Source of the DNA: Sediminibacterium ginsengisoli
GTDB taxonomy: Bacteria; Bacteroidota; Bacteroidia; Chitinophagales; Chitinophagaceae
Direction: 5' to 3'
Assembly (NCBI GenBank): GCA_943326215.1
Contig: CALPSK010000065.1
Location: forward strand, 1-5,803
DNA length: 5,803 bases
The notes beneath the pieces are model-generated. The model saw only the letters and a program-made list of their open reading frames with translations, did no database searches and was not told where the DNA came from. Below, one piece after another: positions 5,562-5,803 of the stretch; positions within the stretch are counted from its first letter, which is position 1; the number at the start of each line of letters is the position of its first letter. Both the position numbers and the translations under genes were made by a program.

Positions 5562-5803
5562 TTAACTGAGTATATCTTTTTTCTTAATAATAATTACAGA
5601 GGCTGTTACAAATAAAATAATATGTAGGGTTAATACTAAAATAGAGGTTTTAATTTTTGCAATATTTAAAATACTCCCTCTAATAGCTTCATTATCCATA
5701 TTTACTTTAATGTCGAAAAACTCTTTCCAATTATTCATGTGCGTCGTAAATAAATAAGGCTTTACTAGATTGAATAAAGGAATATTTAAAGTACTTAAAA
5801 TAG
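5562..5803 (-). CDS. ABC-2 type transporter permease, C-terminal fragment (5' end cut by right window edge)
   Basis: The minus-strand frame is open from the right edge to TAA at 5562-5564, giving 79 residues. It reads LNIPLFNLVKPYLFTTHMNNW near its start, the conserved periplasmic stretch before the last helix of ABC-2 type (NatB/GldF-like) permeases. The last transmembrane segment follows (TSILVLTLHIILFVTASVII, about 52-71 of the fragment), then the cytoplasmic end KKKDILS, where a basic patch plus DIL(S) is common in this family. The ATP-binding subunit and the rest of the permease would lie beyond the edge. The stop is 1 bp from the start of the LolA-like gene, indicating one operon. Substrate is unknown. 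No start codon is in the window; the internal Met is not the start. Confidence 0.8.
   Translation of the reverse strand, partial: ILSTLNIPLFNLVKPYLFTTHMNNWKEFFDIKVNMDNEAIRGSILNIAKIKTSILVLTLHIILFVTASVIIIKKKDILS

Overview
The window is a dense, AT-rich bacterial chromosome segment. It looks like Bacteroidota, perhaps Chitinophagaceae (family-level placement is a weak inference). The evidence is the Bacteroidota-style GDLNGIGIE PdxA, the RuvC tail ending near NPGRVK, promoter-like TAnnTTTG boxes rather than sigma70 boxes, almost no Shine-Dalgarno sequences, and a secreted LolA-like protein beside an ABC-2 permease. No mobile element, CRISPR array, tRNA or rRNA was seen. The longest stretch between the main genes is 77 bp (1302-1378).

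Left part: the C-terminal two thirds of ruvC (Holliday-junction resolvase, + strand) runs in from the left edge. It converges on a minus-strand pair, greA followed by a HIT-family protein. Upstream of greA lies a strong intrinsic terminator pointing the same way. It closes the next minus-strand unit, rsmA (ksgA) followed by a D-2-hydroxyacid dehydrogenase, whose stop and start codons abut exactly. A TAnnTTTG box and a 14-codon ORF overlap this terminator, so it may also act as a greA leader attenuator.

Middle: rsmA and pdxA diverge from a very short shared promoter region of about 44 bp. The rsmA -7 box sits only 4 nt before its ATG, which suggests a leaderless or near-leaderless mRNA. pdxA ends tail-to-tail with the next minus-strand gene; the two stop codons overlap and lie inside a 7-bp inverted repeat.

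Right part: a tightly packed minus-strand operon contains the C-terminus of an ABC-2 type permease (cut by the right edge), a LolA-like exported protein (1 bp gap) and an exported helical, TPR-like protein of unknown function (2 bp gap). Together they suggest an envelope export or trafficking module.

Most of the window is housekeeping: DNA repair, transcript cleavage, rRNA methylation and vitamin B6 synthesis. The less described parts are the ABC/LolA-like/TPR-like operon and the greA leader arrangement.
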